NCBI GenBank assembly: GCA_019635965.1
Contig: JAHBYK010000011.1
Location: 1 to 49,116 of the forward strand
DNA: 49,116 nt
Direction: 5' to 3'
Origin: Parvibaculum sp.
GTDB lineage: Bacteria > Pseudomonadota > Alphaproteobacteria > Parvibaculales > Parvibaculaceae
Part shown: piece after piece, positions 15,071-22,980 of the stretch
Layout: every line of letters begins with the position of its first letter
Position numbering within the stretch: position 1 is the first letter of the stretch
The notes under the pieces: model-generated
What the model was told of the DNA's origin: nothing
What the model saw: only the letters and a program-made list of their open reading frames with translations
Database searches by the model: none
Made by a program: the position numbers and the translations under genes

Positions 15071-16003
15071 ATGCTGAGCGATCTTCAGAAGGAAACGGCC
15101 AAGGCCATCGTCAATATTTTCGAGACGGGCTCGGCGCGCGGCGATTATGCCCGCGTCACGCTGCTGACCGGCGACAGTGGCCACCTGACCTATGGCCGTG
15201 CGCAGACGACGCTTGGCAGCGGCAATCTCTATCTCCTCATCAAGGCCTATTGCGACGCGCCGGGCGCGCTCTGCGCCCGGGCGCTCAGGCCCTACCTGCC
15301 GCGTCTTGCCGATATCGATCTCCGTCTCGATACGGACTGGGCTTTTCGCAACCTGCTGAAGGAAGCGGGCGGCGATCCCGTCATGCAGGAAACGCAGGAC
15401 GCCTTTTTCGATCGTGTTTTCTGGGCGCCCGCCGTGGCGGCGGCAAACCGCGCCGGATTGTCCGAACCGCTTTCGGTTGCGATCGTATATGACAGCGTGG
15501 TGCACGGCTCATGGGGTGCCATGCGCGACCGCACCATCGCCAGGATCGGCGATGCCTCACGCGCGGGCGAACGCAAATGGGCCGTTGCCTATCTCGACAC
15601 GCGGCGCGACTGGCTTTCCAGCCATCCGAACACGCTGCTGCGCAAGACCGTCTATCGCATGGATACGCTGAAGGCGCTTGCCGCCGCCGGGAACTGGAAA
15701 CTCGACCTGCCGATGGTGGTGCGAGGCGTCAGGATAGATGCGGAAATTCTCGGTGTCCGCCCCCCTGTCACCGCCTCGGCCATCGACGCGGCCACGCGAA
15801 ATCTCCGCCTCACCAACCCGCCCATGACCGGCAATGATGTGCGTGCCCTGGAAGCTGCGCTGGTCAGGGAAGGCTATGCGATCAACCAGGACGGTGTTTT
15901 CGACGCCGGGCTTGAGGCAGCCCTCAAAGCCTTCCAGCGCGAATACGGGCTTGTCGATGACGGGATCGCCGGTCCGGCGACAAGGCTCATGCTGGGGATT
16001 TGA
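15071..16003 (+). CDS. GH46 chitosanase-like protein with peptidoglycan-binding domain
   Basis: 310 residues. The N-terminal 230 resemble family 46 chitosanases: IVNIFETGSARGDYARVTLL then TGDSGHLTYGRAQTTLGSG, with E18 as probable acid and D35 as probable base, spaced as expected. A C-terminal PG_binding_1 domain (about 255-310) has LEAALVREGY, GVFDAGLEAALKAFQREYGL and DGIAGPATRLML. No signal peptide is visible at this start, which is odd for a wall or polysaccharide hydrolase; export by another route or a missed start should be considered. It lies 33 bases after ccmI and 118 bases before ccmE, inside the cytochrome c maturation operon, where no such enzyme is expected. Its start has GAGGAGGGCAGGGCGAG upstream. 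Confidence 0.85.
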   Translation: MLSDLQKETAKAIVNIFETGSARGDYARVTLLTGDSGHLTYGRAQTTLGSGNLYLLIKAYCDAPGALCARALRPYLPRLADIDLRLDTDWAFRNLLKEAGGDPVMQETQDAFFDRVFWAPAVAAANRAGLSEPLSVAIVYDSVVHGSWGAMRDRTIARIGDASRAGERKWAVAYLDTRRDWLSSHPNTLLRKTVYRMDTLKALAAAGNWKLDLPMVVRGVRIDAEILGVRPPVTASAIDAATRNLRLTNPPMTGNDVRALEAALVREGYAINQDGVFDAGLEAALKAFQREYGLVDDGIAGPATRLMLGI

Positions 16004-16121
16004 CGCCGATTCCGGGAAAAAACGGCGGCCCCGCGACGATTTAGCGGTTTGGCGGGCCGGGGCCTCCGGGCTATATCTCGTTGCACCGGCCCATGCCGGC
16101 CGCAAGACAAACGGAACCGAC

Positions 16122-16604
16122 ATGACGCGCAAGCAGCGCCGCGCCACTTTCATCGCCGTCAGCCTTGGCATTCTCGGACTTGCCGTGGGCCTCATGCTCT
16201 TTGCGATGCGCGACAACATCGTCTTCTTCTACAGCCCGAGCGATGTCGTGGAGCGCGGTGTCGAACCCGGCCAGCGAATCCGGCTTGGCGGCCTTGTCGA
16301 ACAGGGCTCGCTGGAAGATCTCGGAGATGCGACGCTGCGTTTCAATGTCACCGATTTCGTGGAGACCGTAACCGTCACCTATCGCGGCGTTCTGCCCGAT
16401 CTCTTCCGCGAGGGGCAGGGCGTCGTCACCGAGGGAGCGTTTGGCGAGGACGGCAATTTCACCGCGACCAATGTGCTTGCCAAGCATGATGAATTTTACA
16501 TGCCGCCCGAAGTCGCCGATGCGCTGAAGCGTTCCGGTCAATGGCAGGGCGAAGGCGCGGCAGCGCCCCATGCCGAAACCTACGGGCAGGGCGCCTATCC
16601 ATGA
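16122..16604 (+). CDS. ccmE: Haem chaperone CcmE (CycJ)
   Basis: 160 residues. The ATG at 16122 starts MTRKQRR and one TM helix (about 9-28). The periplasmic OB-fold contains FFYSPSDV, RLGGLVEQGS and VTYRGVLPDLFREGQGVV. The covalent haem ligand is H122 in LAKHDEFYMPPEV, with Y126 as axial residue. CcmE binds haem covalently and hands it to CcmF. Its stop overlaps the ccmF start (ATGA at 16601-16604). The C terminus is short and unremarkable. The 118-base gap before it could hold a separate promoter, though none is evident. Confidence 0.96.
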   Translation: MTRKQRRATFIAVSLGILGLAVGLMLFAMRDNIVFFYSPSDVVERGVEPGQRIRLGGLVEQGSLEDLGDATLRFNVTDFVETVTVTYRGVLPDLFREGQGVVTEGAFGEDGNFTATNVLAKHDEFYMPPEVADALKRSGQWQGEGAAAPHAETYGQGAYP

Positions 16605-18583
16605 TCGTCGAGCTTGGCCATTTCGCGCTGATCCTCGCGCTTGCCGTTTCCATCGTGCAGACATTCGTGCCGGCCATCGGCGCGCATCGCCGCGACGCGC
16701 AGCTCATGCGGGTTGGCGAGCCTGCCGCGATCCTGCAACTTGCGCTGATCGCATTCTCCTTCGGCGCGCTCACCTGGGCTTTTGTCGTGTCGGACTTCTC
16801 GGTGAAGCTCGTCTACGACTATTCTCATTCCCTGAAGCCGATGATCTTCAAGATCAGCGGCGTCTGGGGAAATCATGAAGGTTCGATGCTGCTCTGGGTG
16901 CTGATCCTCGCGCTGTTTGGCGCCATGGTCGCTCTCTTTGGCAAGAACCTGCCCGACACATTGCGCGCCCGCGTACTGGCGGTGCAGGCTTCGATCGCCG
17001 TCGCCTTCCTGTTGTTCGTGGTTTTCACGTCGAACCCGTTTGCCCGTCTCGATCCGGCGCCTTTCGAGGGAACGGGGCTCAATCCGCTCTTGCAGGACCG
17101 CGCGCTCGCCTTCCATCCGCCTTGGCTCTATGCGGGCTATGTCGGCTTCTCGATGACATTTTCCTTCGCCGTTGCCGCGCTGATCGAAGGCCGCGTCGAT
17201 GCGAGCTGGGCGCGCTGGGTGAGGCCCTGGACGCTGATGGCCTGGCTTTCACTGACCATCGGCATCGCCATGGGCTCGTGGTGGGCCTATTACACGCTCG
17301 GCTGGGGCGGCTTCTGGTTCTGGGACCCGGTGGAAAACGCCTCGCTCATGCCCTGGATCGCCGGCACGGCGCTGCTGCACTCCGCCATCGTTGCCGAAAA
17401 GCGCGGGGCGTTGAAAAGCTGGACCATCCTGCTGGCGATCCTCGCCTTCTCGCTGTCGCTTCTCGGCACTTTCCTTGTGCGCTCTGGCGTACTGACCTCG
17501 GTGCACGCCTTTGCGGTGGACCCGGCGCGCGGCAGCGTCATTCTCGGTATCCTGATCTTCTTCGTCGGCGGTTCGCTCGCGCTTTATGCCTGGCGTGCGC
17601 CGATGCTCAAGACGGGCGGCATTTTCGCCCCGGTGAGCCGTGAAGGTGCGCTGCTCGTCAACAATCTGCTGCTCGCGGCCGCAACGGCTTCCGTGTTCAT
17701 CGGCACGCTCTACCCCCTGTTCCTCGATGCGCTCACGGGCGCGAAGATCACGGTGGGACCGCCGTTCTTCAACTACACGTTCGCGCCGATCTTCGTGCTG
17801 CTTTTCCTGCTCGTGCCGCTCGGACCGTTTCTTGGCTGGAAACGCGCCGATATTGCCGCGGCAGCCGAACGGCTTTATGTGGCGGCCGGACTCGCCTTCC
17901 TCGCCTTGCTCACCTCATTCGCCTTCTTCTATGGCGGGCCGTTCCTCGCTCCCTTCGGCATGGCGCTGGCCGTCTGGCTGGTCGCCGGCGCGCTTTCCGA
18001 GATTGCCTGGCGTATCAAGCTGTTCTCGATGCCGCTCGACGAAAGCATGGCCCGCGCGCGCCGGTTGCCGCGCGCGGCATGGGGCACGGCGCTCGCCCAT
18101 GGCGGGCTCGGCATCTGCCTTGCCGGTGTCATCGGCGTCACGGCATGGAGCGAGGAGCTCATCACCTCCGTCGCGCCGGGCGAAAGTGCGGAAATCGGCG
18201 GGTACACGCTGACGCTTGAAGGCGTCGCGCTCCGCGATGGACCGAATTTCGATGCAATGGTCGGCGTCGTTCGCGTTGCGCGCGATGGCCGCGACCTCGG
18301 CGTGTTGACGCCGGAGAAGCGCCGCTTCGCCGCCGAGCGTCAGGAAAAGACCGAGCCCGCAATCCGCACCAATGGCATTTCCGACCTTTATGTCGTGCTC
18401 GGTGAGCAGGCGGGCGATGGCAAGTGGGTGCTGCGCGCCTATCACAACAATCTCGCGCCGCTGATCTGGATCGGCGGCTGCATCATGGCCCTCGGGGGCG
18501 TCTTTTCGCTGATGGACCGCAGGCTCCGCGTCGGTGCGCCGACGGGCGCGCGCGTGCGCCTTGCGCCGCAGCCGGCGGAATAG
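16601..18583 (+). CDS. ccmF: Haem lyase subunit CcmF (CycK)
   Basis: 660 residues and about 14-15 TM helices. The start at 16601 overlaps the ccmE stop by four bases. The tryptophan-rich WWD domain is clear in GSWWAYYTLGWGGFWFWDPV then ENASLMPW. Conserved VWGNHEGSMLLWVLILALFG and LLQDRALAFHPPWLYAGYVG carry histidines expected to ligand haem. The large periplasmic domain near the C terminus includes YTLTLEGVALRDGPNFDAM. CcmF with CcmH and CcmI attaches haem to CXXCH motifs of apocytochromes. Length and order are normal for alphaproteobacteria. Confidence 0.97.
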   Translation: MIVELGHFALILALAVSIVQTFVPAIGAHRRDAQLMRVGEPAAILQLALIAFSFGALTWAFVVSDFSVKLVYDYSHSLKPMIFKISGVWGNHEGSMLLWVLILALFGAMVALFGKNLPDTLRARVLAVQASIAVAFLLFVVFTSNPFARLDPAPFEGTGLNPLLQDRALAFHPPWLYAGYVGFSMTFSFAVAALIEGRVDASWARWVRPWTLMAWLSLTIGIAMGSWWAYYTLGWGGFWFWDPVENASLMPWIAGTALLHSAIVAEKRGALKSWTILLAILAFSLSLLGTFLVRSGVLTSVHAFAVDPARGSVILGILIFFVGGSLALYAWRAPMLKTGGIFAPVSREGALLVNNLLLAAATASVFIGTLYPLFLDALTGAKITVGPPFFNYTFAPIFVLLFLLVPLGPFLGWKRADIAAAAERLYVAAGLAFLALLTSFAFFYGGPFLAPFGMALAVWLVAGALSEIAWRIKLFSMPLDESMARARRLPRAAWGTALAHGGLGICLAGVIGVTAWSEELITSVAPGESAEIGGYTLTLEGVALRDGPNFDAMVGVVRVARDGRDLGVLTPEKRRFAAERQEKTEPAIRTNGISDLYVVLGEQAGDGKWVLRAYHNNLAPLIWIGGCIMALGGVFSLMDRRLRVGAPTGARVRLAPQPAE

Positions 18584-18587
18584 GCCG

Positions 18588-19064
18588 ATGCGGAGCCTCC
18601 TTGCCGCGCTGGTTCTGTTGTTCGCAATGGCCGCGCCTTCCCTTGCGCTGGTGGACCCCTCGGAGCGGCTCGCCGACCCCGTGCAGGAGCAGCGGGCCCG
18701 CGCCATTTCGAAGAACCTGCGCTGCATGGTCTGCCAGAACCAGTCGATCGACGATTCCGATGCCGAGCTTGCGGGCGATCTGCGCCGTGTCGTGCGCGAG
18801 CGGATTGCGGCCGGCGACACGGATGCCGAGGTCTATGATTTCGTGGTCGCGCGATATGGCGATTTCGTGCTGATGACGCCGCGCTTCGGTCCGGCAACGC
18901 TGCTTCTCTGGCTCGGGCCCTTGCTGGTGCTTGTGCTCGGAGGCGGCATCGTCATCGCCGTCACGCGCCGGCAGGCGGCGCGCCCGGCAGAACCCAGGCT
19001 GAGCCCCGTTGAGGCAGCGAAGCTGGCCGCCCTTCTTGAAAAGGACGGAAACCCGCGCGATTGA
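18588..19064 (+). CDS. ccmH: Apocytochrome thioreductase CcmH (CycL)
   Basis: 158 residues starting four bases after ccmF. The signal peptide is about residues 1-20 (LLAALVLLFAMAAPSLA). The redox motif is C46-x-x-C49 in LRCMVCQNQSIDDSDAELAG, followed by RRVVRERIAAGDTDAEVYDF and a C-terminal TM (about 100-122). CcmH keeps the apocytochrome cysteines reduced for haem ligation. Many operons carry the thioredoxin-like ccmG between ccmF and ccmH; here it is absent, as in rhizobial cycHJKL. The operon appears to end here. Confidence 0.96.
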   Translation: MRSLLAALVLLFAMAAPSLALVDPSERLADPVQEQRARAISKNLRCMVCQNQSIDDSDAELAGDLRRVVRERIAAGDTDAEVYDFVVARYGDFVLMTPRFGPATLLLWLGPLLVLVLGGGIVIAVTRRQAARPAEPRLSPVEAAKLAALLEKDGNPRD

Positions 19065-19090
19065 CGCCGGAACTCCGCCAATATTTCGCC

Positions 19091-19104
19091 TTACATCGAT
19101 GTAA
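19091..19104. promoter_or_regulatory. 14-base perfect palindrome upstream of degP
   Basis: TTACATCGATGTAA is a perfect 14-base palindrome, 27 bases after the ccmH stop and 113 bases before the degP ATG. Its size and symmetry fit a dimeric regulator site. No known consensus is matched with confidence. Confidence 0.55.
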
Positions 19105-19125
19105 TGTTTCGGACATGATTTGGAA

Positions 19126-19150
19126 AGGATCAGGACATGATCCTGATCCT
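19126..19150. repeat. 10-base inverted repeat upstream of degP
   Basis: AGGATCAGGA (19126-19135) and TCCTGATCCT (19141-19150) are perfect arms around CATGA. It may be a hairpin that ends the ccm operon (no T-run follows on the plus strand) or a second operator for degP. It lies 68 bases upstream of the degP start. Confidence 0.55.
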
Positions 19151-19217
19151 CAACCATGCCGCGACCCACGCCCCGCCGGGGCGGGCAGGCCTGAACAACG
19201 TAACGGGAGTTTGAAAG

Positions 19218-20693
19218 ATGCGGAACGGTCGAAACGGCAATCTGCGCCGCCCGGCGCTGACCCTCGTGCTGGCGAGCGTCGTTGCACTTGGCCTCGGCTC
19301 GGCCAGCGTGGTGGCGAACACTCAGCCCCTCGATACGCGCTCCGCAGCGCCCTCCGCCAATGACCTCGAGCGATTGCCGAGTTTTGCCGATCTGGTCGAA
19401 AAGGTGAGCCCTGCCGTGGTCTCGATCCGCGTCAACGAGGAAGTCGCCGCTCAGGCCGGTATTCCCGAATTGCCTTTCCCGCCCGGCAGCCCTTTCGAAC
19501 GCTTCTTCCGCGATATGCAGCCGCAAGGCCGTGACGGCGCGCCGCGCCGCCGGCAGGCAACCTCGCTCGGCTCAGGCTTCGTGATTTCGGCGGATGGCTA
19601 TGTCGTGACCAACAACCATGTGGTTGGCGAAGGCAAGGACATAACGGTCGTTCGCAACGACGGCACCGAAATGCCTGCCAAGCTGATCGGCCGTGACCCG
19701 AAGACCGATCTTGCGCTCGTCAAGGTCGAAGCCAAGACGCCCATGCCCTATGTCGCCTTCGGCAACTCCGACAATCTGCGCGTTGGCGACTGGGTGCTGG
19801 CGGTCGGCAATCCCTTCGGTCTCGGCGGCACGGTGACGACGGGCATCGTTTCGGCGCGTGGCCGCGAGATCGGCGCAGGTCCTTATGACGATTTCATCCA
19901 GATCGACGCTTCGATCAATCGCGGCAATTCCGGCGGTCCGACTTTCGACGTGCACGGCAATGTCGTCGGCGTGAATACGGCCATCTATTCGCCGACGGGC
20001 GGCAGCGTTGGCATCGGCTTCGCCATCCCTTCTTCCATCGCGGAGCGCGTCATTTCGCAGCTCAAGAACGATGGCAAGGTGACGCGCGGCTGGCTGGGCG
20101 TGACCATCCAGCAGGTTGACGATGAACTTGCCGCTTCGCTGGGTCTCGACAAGGCACGCGGCGCGCTCGTTGCGCAGGTGGCAAAGGATAGCCCCGCCGA
20201 AAATTCAGGCATCCGTGCCGGTGATGTGATCGTGAACATCAACGGCAAGGAAATGGAAGATGTGCGCGCGGTGAGCCGCACGGTTGCCGACCTTCAGCCC
20301 GACACGCGGGCCGAAATCGTGGTCTGGCGCGACGAGCGCCGCCGTTCGATCCGTGCGCGGATCGGCGTCTTCCCGGACAACCTGGAAATGGCGGCGGGCG
20401 GCCCGGCCGAAACGGCGCCGGCGCAGAGCGCGACGGAAAGCCTTGGGCTGTCGTTCACCTCGTCGCCGGATGGCGTCGTGGTTCAAAGCGTCGATCCAAA
20501 CAGCGATGCCGCCGAGAAGGGTGTTCGTCCCGGCGACGTGATCTTGAAGGTTTCCGGCAAGGATGTGAAATCGCCGGCGGATGTTGTTGCCGGTGTCGAT
20601 GAAGCCACTAAGGCGAAGAAGAGCTCCGTGCTCCTGCTCCTTCGCAGCAATGACCAGCAGCGCTTCGTGGCGCTGACGCTCGAGAAGTCGTAA
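19218..20693 (+). CDS. DegP/DegQ-type periplasmic serine protease
   Basis: 491 residues. The signal peptide runs to about residue 33 (LVLASVVALGLGSASVVA). The trypsin-like domain has the triad H134 (TNNHVV), D164 (PKTDLALVKV) and S238 (RGNSGGPTFD). Two PDZ domains follow: LGVTIQQVDDELAASLGLDK onwards (about 290-375) and a second at about 410-485 (LGLSFTSS, GVRPGDVILKVSGKDV). The family degrades misfolded envelope proteins and can act as a chaperone. The next gene pair is an OmpR-type two-component system, a common pairing for envelope stress control in alphaproteobacteria. Two palindromes precede it. The RBS is AACGGGAG about nine bases upstream. Confidence 0.95.
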   Translation: MRNGRNGNLRRPALTLVLASVVALGLGSASVVANTQPLDTRSAAPSANDLERLPSFADLVEKVSPAVVSIRVNEEVAAQAGIPELPFPPGSPFERFFRDMQPQGRDGAPRRRQATSLGSGFVISADGYVVTNNHVVGEGKDITVVRNDGTEMPAKLIGRDPKTDLALVKVEAKTPMPYVAFGNSDNLRVGDWVLAVGNPFGLGGTVTTGIVSARGREIGAGPYDDFIQIDASINRGNSGGPTFDVHGNVVGVNTAIYSPTGGSVGIGFAIPSSIAERVISQLKNDGKVTRGWLGVTIQQVDDELAASLGLDKARGALVAQVAKDSPAENSGIRAGDVIVNINGKEMEDVRAVSRTVADLQPDTRAEIVVWRDERRRSIRARIGVFPDNLEMAAGGPAETAPAQSATESLGLSFTSSPDGVVVQSVDPNSDAAEKGVRPGDVILKVSGKDVKSPADVVAGVDEATKAKKSSVLLLLRSNDQQRFVALTLEKS

Positions 20694-20697
20694 CGGA

Positions 20698-20724
20698 CGG
20701 ACACCGTCGGGGGACGGGTGTCCG
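20698..20724 (+). terminator. Stem-loop between degP and the response regulator
   Basis: CGGACACC (20698-20705) pairs with GGTGTCCG (20717-20724) over an 11-base loop, directly after the degP stop (20691-20693). A second GC-rich stem follows (CGCG/CGCG). There is no T-run, so it may attenuate or mark mRNA processing rather than terminate. It leaves open whether the two-component genes are co-transcribed with degP. Confidence 0.45.
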
Positions 20725-20843
20725 CGCGGAACGCGCGGTCCCCGCCTTTCCGGAGGAGGGATCGCAAAGGCGCGCCGCCGATGCTCATCCCCCGCGGCAT
20801 CGGCGGCGTTGTCCGCCGCCCAAGATGAGGAACTGGTGAAGCA

Positions 20844-21521
20844 ATGCGTATTCTTGTGATTGAGGACGATCTGGAGGCTGCCGCCTATGCGGTGAAAGGT
20901 CTGCGCGAAAGCGGCCATATCGTCGATCACGCCGCGGATGGCGAGGAAGGGCTGACGCTCGCCCTGTCCAGCACCTTTGACGTTCTCATCGTCGATCGCA
21001 TGTTGCCGAAACGCGATGGACTCTCCGTCGTTCAGACGCTGCGCGAGGAAGGCGTCCGGACGCCCGTACTGTTCCTCTCCGCGCTCGGCGAGGTGGATGA
21101 CCGCATCAAGGGACTCAAGGCGGGCGGCGACGACTACCTGACGAAGCCCTATGCCTTTGCCGAATTGCTGGCGCGCATCGAGGTGCTGGTGCGGCGCGCC
21201 AACCCGGACCAGGTTCGCACGAGGCTCCAGGTCGGCAGCCTCGAAATCGACCTTCTCGCCCGCAAGGTCGTCCGGGAGGGGCAGGAAATCGACCTCCAGC
21301 CGCGTGAATTCCGGCTCCTGGAGTATCTGATGAAACATGCCGGCCAGGTCGTCACCCGGACAATGCTGCTCGAAAATGTCTGGGAATATCATTTCGATCC
21401 GCAAACGAACGTGATCGACGTCCATATTTCGCGGCTCAGGGCCAAGATCGACAAGAATTTCGAGCAACCGCTCTTGCACACCGTGCGGGGTGCGGGATAC
21501 TCGCTCCGTGCCGCTGATTGA
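20844..21521 (+). CDS. OmpR-family response regulator (CusR/QseB type)
   Basis: 225 residues. Receiver domain with EDD at 7-9, D51 in VLIVDRMLPKRDG, S79 in LFLSAL and K101 in YLTKPY. The winged helix ends with DPQTNVIDVHISRLRAKIDK and VRGAGYSLR. The LLARKVVREGQEIDLQPREF segment is characteristic of CusR/CopR/QseB-like regulators. It is 150 bases after degP and overlaps the kinase gene. An envelope-stress or metal-response role is possible, with degP as the obvious candidate target. That link is inference. Confidence 0.94.
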   Translation: MRILVIEDDLEAAAYAVKGLRESGHIVDHAADGEEGLTLALSSTFDVLIVDRMLPKRDGLSVVQTLREEGVRTPVLFLSALGEVDDRIKGLKAGGDDYLTKPYAFAELLARIEVLVRRANPDQVRTRLQVGSLEIDLLARKVVREGQEIDLQPREFRLLEYLMKHAGQVVTRTMLLENVWEYHFDPQTNVIDVHISRLRAKIDKNFEQPLLHTVRGAGYSLRAAD

Positions 21522-22908
21522 ACTCCTCAAGACCTCGACCTTCCGGCTCGCGGTCATTTACCTCGCCCTGTTCGCCGCCTCGGCGATCACGCTGCTGGCC
21601 TATGTCTACTGGAACACGGCAGGCTTTCTCGCCCGGCAGACGGATGAAGCGGTTGAGGCGGAAATCACGGGTCTTGCCGAACAGTACCGGCAGGGCGGCT
21701 TGCCGCTTCTTGTTCACACCGTCATCCAGCGCTCGCGCGATCCCGGACAAAGCCTCTATCTCGTGCTCGACCCGGCGGGCCGGGTGCTCGCGGGAACGCT
21801 CGACGCAAGGCCGCAGGTCGAAGCCGGTCCCGACGGCTGGTTCGATTTCAGCTACAACCGGAAGACGCTGGACGGCATCGAGGTGAAGGCCGCCCGTGCC
21901 CGCGCCTTCTACCTGCAGGAAGGCTTCTATTTGCTCGTTGGCCGCGACGTGCAGGAACGGCGCGAGATCGAAAGTCTCATCACCAACGCCCTGATCTGGG
22001 CCATCGGTCTTACCGTCGCGCTTGGTCTTGCGGGCGGGCTCTTCATGAGCCGCAACATGCTGGCGCGCGTGGACGAGATCAACCGCTCGAGCCTCGAAAT
22101 CATGGGCGGCGACCTTTCGCAACGCCTGCCCATTGCAGGAACCGGCGACGAACTCGATCAGCTGGGTCAGAATCTCAATGCCATGCTGGAACAGATCGAG
22201 GCGCTGATGATCGGCATGCGGCAGGTGACGGACAATATCGCGCATGACCTCAGAAGCCCGCTCAACCGCCTGCGCAACCGTCTCGAAGTGACGCTGATGC
22301 AGGATGCCTCGAAAGAGGACTACAAGCTTGCGCTCGAAAAGACGATCGCCGAAGCCGACAATCTTCTCGGCACCTTCAATGCGTTGCTGATGATCGCGCG
22401 GGCCGAGGCCGGATCGCTCCGCGATGCCATGTCGTGGGTTGATCTCGGCGCCACGGTGCAGGACGTCGCCGAACTCTACGAGCCGCTGGCCGAGGAAAAC
22501 GGCCTCCAGCTGAAGGTCGAGACGGAAGAGGGTTTGATGATCTGGGGCAACCGTGAGCTGCTGTCTCAGGCTGTGGCGAACCTGCTCGACAATGCGATCA
22601 AGCACGGCCTGCCCGAGGATGCGGACAATGAACGGACGATCGAGGTTTCCGCGAGGACGGACACGGCAAGGGCCGGACGCGGCGCCGTGCTGTCCGTGGC
22701 GGACCGGGGCCCCGGCATTCCGCCGGGCGAACGCCAGCATGTGCTGGAACGGTTTGTACGTCTGGAGGCAAGCCGCAATACGCCGGGTTCAGGCCTCGGC
22801 CTCAGCTTGGTCGCGGCCGTCGCGCGGCTGCATGGCGGTGCGATCGAGCTTGGCGACAACGCGCCCGGCTTGCGGGTATCCCTGTCGCTGCCGGTTTCCG
22901 GGCGTTGA
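21508..22908 (+). CDS. Sensor histidine kinase paired with the preceding regulator
   Basis: 466 residues from the GTG at 21508; a GTG at 21490 would add six residues and cannot be ruled out. TM1 is about 13-35, the periplasmic region about 36-155 and TM2 about 160-180, followed by HAMP with SRNMLARVDEINRSSLEIMG. The phosphoacceptor is H246 in NIAHDLRSPLNRLRNRLE. N box NLLDNAIKHGL, G1 VADRGPGIPPGER, F-box-like LERFVRLEASR and G2 GSGLGLSLVAAVARLHGG are complete. The H box (HDLRSPL) matches the CusS/QseC-like class. It overlaps the regulator gene by 14 bases. The sensed signal is unknown. Confidence 0.93.
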   Translation: MPLIELLKTSTFRLAVIYLALFAASAITLLAYVYWNTAGFLARQTDEAVEAEITGLAEQYRQGGLPLLVHTVIQRSRDPGQSLYLVLDPAGRVLAGTLDARPQVEAGPDGWFDFSYNRKTLDGIEVKAARARAFYLQEGFYLLVGRDVQERREIESLITNALIWAIGLTVALGLAGGLFMSRNMLARVDEINRSSLEIMGGDLSQRLPIAGTGDELDQLGQNLNAMLEQIEALMIGMRQVTDNIAHDLRSPLNRLRNRLEVTLMQDASKEDYKLALEKTIAEADNLLGTFNALLMIARAEAGSLRDAMSWVDLGATVQDVAELYEPLAEENGLQLKVETEEGLMIWGNRELLSQAVANLLDNAIKHGLPEDADNERTIEVSARTDTARAGRGAVLSVADRGPGIPPGERQHVLERFVRLEASRNTPGSGLGLSLVAAVARLHGGAIELGDNAPGLRVSLSLPVSGR

Positions 22909-22980
22909 GTCTCGCGGGAATCTGCTAGGCTGCGCGCCGTTTCGAGGCTTGAGGCGGCGGCAGCGCCGTGCGGGATCAGG

